Assembly: GCA_030597435.1 (NCBI GenBank)
Contig: JAUVRV010000158.1
Span: 1 to 6,578 of the forward strand
Direction: 5' to 3'
Origin: Gemmatimonadales bacterium
GTDB taxonomy: Bacteria > Gemmatimonadota > Gemmatimonadetes > Gemmatimonadales > GWC2-71-9
Length of the DNA stretch: 6,578 nucleotides
Each line of letters starts with the position of its first letter. Position 1 is the first letter of the stretch. Under the pieces are notes generated by a model. It made no database searches, was not told the DNA's origin, and saw only the letters and a program-made list of their open reading frames with translations. Of the stretch, positions 5,183-6,578 are shown piece by piece. The translations under genes were made by a program, and so were the position numbers.

Positions 5183-5422
5183 TCAGGGTCGCTTCCGGAG
5201 AGTCCTGGGCTTCCGAACTTGTGTGAACGGCTCGAAGAAATCGGACAAACTGGTGGGAATTGCAGCGAGGATTGCCGCAAGCATATCGACGGTGACACCA
5301 GACTCACCACGCTCTAGGCGACCAATGTACGTCCGGTGCACACCTGCCTTCTCGGCGAGCTTCTACTGTGAGGTGATACCAGCCTCGTTTCGTACTTCTC
5401 GGAGACGCTGACCGATCTGCCG
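5183..5422 (-). pseudogene. XRE-family helix-turn-helix regulator with in-frame stop
   Basis: The minus strand encodes IGQRLREVRNEAGITSQ, a TAG at 5365-5363, then KLAEKAGVHRTYIGRLERGE, SGVTVDMLAAILAAIPTSLS and DFFEPF, ending TQVRKPRTLRKRP and TGA at 5185-5183. This is the HTH_3/XRE fold in order: helix 1 (RLREVRNEAG), helices 2-3 (Q-x-KLAEKAGVHRTYIGRLERG), helix 4-5 (TVDMLAAILAAI), and the common 'SLSDFFEPF' ending. The TAG sits where the family usually has Glu (SQEKLA), so one G-to-T change (GAG to TAG) would explain it. No ATG, GTG or TTG starts the frame upstream; the residues before Gln at ~5419 look non-homologous, so the true start is also lost or altered. XRE proteins are DNA-binding repressors or antitoxins; no toxin gene is recognisable beside it. 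Confidence 0.87.
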
Positions 5423-5662
5423 TCGGAGTGGACGGCTGCTACGCGTCGCGCGTGAGGGGAATGCGACGCAAGACCACCGAGGCAGGCGAGGTCGTTGGGT
5501 TGCCAGAGTACGCCTTCAACTGCTCCGCACGCCGCAGAAGACACCTGTGGCAGCTCGATTCGCTTTGTTGCTGGGCGTTCGAGCAGTTGCAGGGACGTCG
5601 GAAACCTCACTCCAGCCGCTGGACTACCCCGATAACACCGCACATACTCGGGTTGGGTGGAT
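5423..5662. other. Region between egtD and the XRE relic, nothing assigned
   Basis: An open minus frame (about 5643-5314) overlaps the XRE relic in another frame and resembles no family, so I leave it out. No convincing intrinsic terminator for egtD is visible; the only palindrome near (5611-5623) has a one-base centre and no T-run. Confidence 0.4.
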
Positions 5663-6578
5663 TCAAGTTCCTATGCTGTGTCCTACCGCCCTCATTAACA
5701 GCAAGCCAAACCACCGCTTGTCGTCTAGATACGTATCCTGCACGGCGAACCCATATTGCCGCACGTGTTCCGTCAGATCTTCCAGCACGAACTTGCGACT
5801 GATCTCGATCATCACCCGCTCACCGGCACGGATGGTCACCTGCTTCCCCAGGGGCTCGATATCGACCTTCTGGTCAGTAAGGAACTCTATGAAGATCTCC
5901 ATCCGCTGCCAGTTGGGGTTATACACCGCAACGTGCTTGATCTGATCGAGGTCTACCGTGGCACCGAGTTCCCGGTTGATCCTGCGAAACATGTTCGTTG
6001 TGAATTGGGCAGTCACACCGGCACTGTCATTGTAGGCAGCCTCGATAACGCTCTCTTCCTTCACGAGGTCCACGCCAAGCAAGAAGTAATCTCCCGGCGA
6101 CATGCTCTGCGACACGTCGGCGAAGAACTGCGCCGATTCGGTCACGTTGAAGTTCCCCAGTGTGCTGCCGAGGAAGATCACCATCGACGGTGAATGATCC
6201 CTGAAGAGCGGGAAGGCAGATTGGTAGGTGCCTACGATTCCTTCGACCGTGACGGTGGGCCGGCGGCTCGCAATGGCCTCGGCTCCCAGCTGCAGAGCCG
6301 ATTCACTCACGTCTATCGGGACATAACAGACGGACTGCCCATTCGTCGTGTACGCGCCCAGTAAGCAATCTGTCTTGACCGATGTTCCCGACCCCAATTC
6401 GATCAGCGTAACAGGTCCGGTGGTTTCACTGATGTCCGTTGCGTGTCGCTTCAGAATCGAGGCCTCCACACGGGTTGGGTAATACTCGGGTTGTTCGCTG
6501 ATCTGCTCGAACAACTCGCTACCACGTGCGTCGTACAGGTACCGGCACGGAAGCCAGCGTGGACTATCGGTGAGTCCG
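5663..6578 (-). CDS. egtD: L-histidine N-alpha-methyltransferase, N-terminus outside window
   Basis: EgtD is a cytoplasmic SAM-dependent enzyme that trimethylates the alpha-amino group of histidine to hercynine, the first step of ergothioneine synthesis. The visible 304 residues cover nearly the whole ~320-residue family. In order (numbered from the first visible residue): 'YDARGSELFEQI' (15-26), 'PEYYPTR' (30-36), SAM motif 'ELGSGTSVKT' (60-69), 'YVPIDVS' (85-91), 'FLGSTLGNF' (135-143), 'GVDLVK' (168-173), 'AAYNDSAGVTAQF' (180-192), 'NRELGA' (201-206), 'QRMEIF' (224-229) and 'MIEISRKF' (256-263). Compared with mycobacterial EgtD, the histidine-binding Tyr of YYPTR, the Asn of STLGN, the Tyr of AYND and the Glu/Ser pair of EIS are kept; Ile replaces the Met of 'IEM' (Met252). 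The frame continues to the window edge, so the TTG at 6514 is not the start. The partner sulfoxide synthase egtB may lie just outside, as is common; it is not in this window. Confidence 0.96.
   Translation of the reverse strand, partial: GLTDSPRWLPCRYLYDARGSELFEQISEQPEYYPTRVEASILKRHATDISETTGPVTLIELGSGTSVKTDCLLGAYTTNGQSVCYVPIDVSESALQLGAEAIASRRPTVTVEGIVGTYQSAFPLFRDHSPSMVIFLGSTLGNFNVTESAQFFADVSQSMSPGDYFLLGVDLVKEESVIEAAYNDSAGVTAQFTTNMFRRINRELGATVDLDQIKHVAVYNPNWQRMEIFIEFLTDQKVDIEPLGKQVTIRAGERVMIEISRKFVLEDLTEHVRQYGFAVQDTYLDDKRWFGLLLMRAVGHSIGT

Noticed and set aside
5611..5623. TCCAGCCGCTGGA palindrome as an egtD terminator
   Set aside because: The centre is one base, so it cannot form a stable loop of this length, and no T-run follows.
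5756..6193. 145-residue plus-strand frame opposite egtD
   Set aside because: It is a shadow of egtD, which is identified by many conserved motifs.
1..6578. CRISPR array, tRNA or rRNA genes, riboswitch
   Set aside because: No regularly spaced repeats of array type, no T-loop or rRNA signatures, and no conserved riboswitch core were visible on either strand.

Overview
The window looks like an accessory, partly decayed stretch of chromosome from a GC-rich Gram-negative bacterium. I infer a soil-type lineage such as Gemmatimonadota or Acidobacteriota. Three things point there: a MacB/FtsX-type permease tail of the kind abundant in those phyla, a secreted glycine-zipper protein of a style common in Gemmatimonadota, and an outer-membrane phospholipase plus a lipoprotein, which imply an outer membrane. 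No ribosomal RNA or other decisive taxonomic marker is present.

Four genes look intact or nearly so, all on the minus strand. (1) A 183-residue secreted glycine-zipper protein (1793-2344) and (2) a 388-residue ZU5-like lipoprotein (597-1763) sit 29 bases apart, each with a strong Shine-Dalgarno sequence, and probably form a two-gene envelope operon. (3) An outer-membrane phospholipase A, pldA (3723-4541), keeps the His-Ser-Asn catalytic triad. (4) egtD, the histidine N-alpha-methyltransferase of ergothioneine synthesis (5663 to beyond the right edge), lacks only its first residues, which lie outside the window.

The DNA between and around these genes is a graveyard of fragments. In order they are: the last ~35 residues of an ABC permease (326-433, plus); the start of a small secreted, possibly PepSY-type protein (2510-2695, minus); a small membrane protein split between two frames (3054-3345, minus); one blade of a beta-propeller-type repeat (3360-3442, plus); the C-terminal third of an IS256-family transposase with a frameshift and one terminal inverted repeat (4670-4965, minus); a possible gene start cut off by that IS relic (4966-5066, minus); and an XRE-family regulator with an in-frame stop (5183-5422, minus).

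The intact genes have no obvious shared pathway beyond the cell envelope (phospholipase, lipoprotein, glycine-zipper protein). egtD is metabolic and probably belongs to an ergothioneine cluster continuing past the right edge. I found no CRISPR array, tRNA, rRNA, riboswitch or convincing new multi-gene system. The most useful observations are several eroded genes that a length-filtered, ATG-based gene caller would miss, and the phospholipase gene lying directly beside an IS end.
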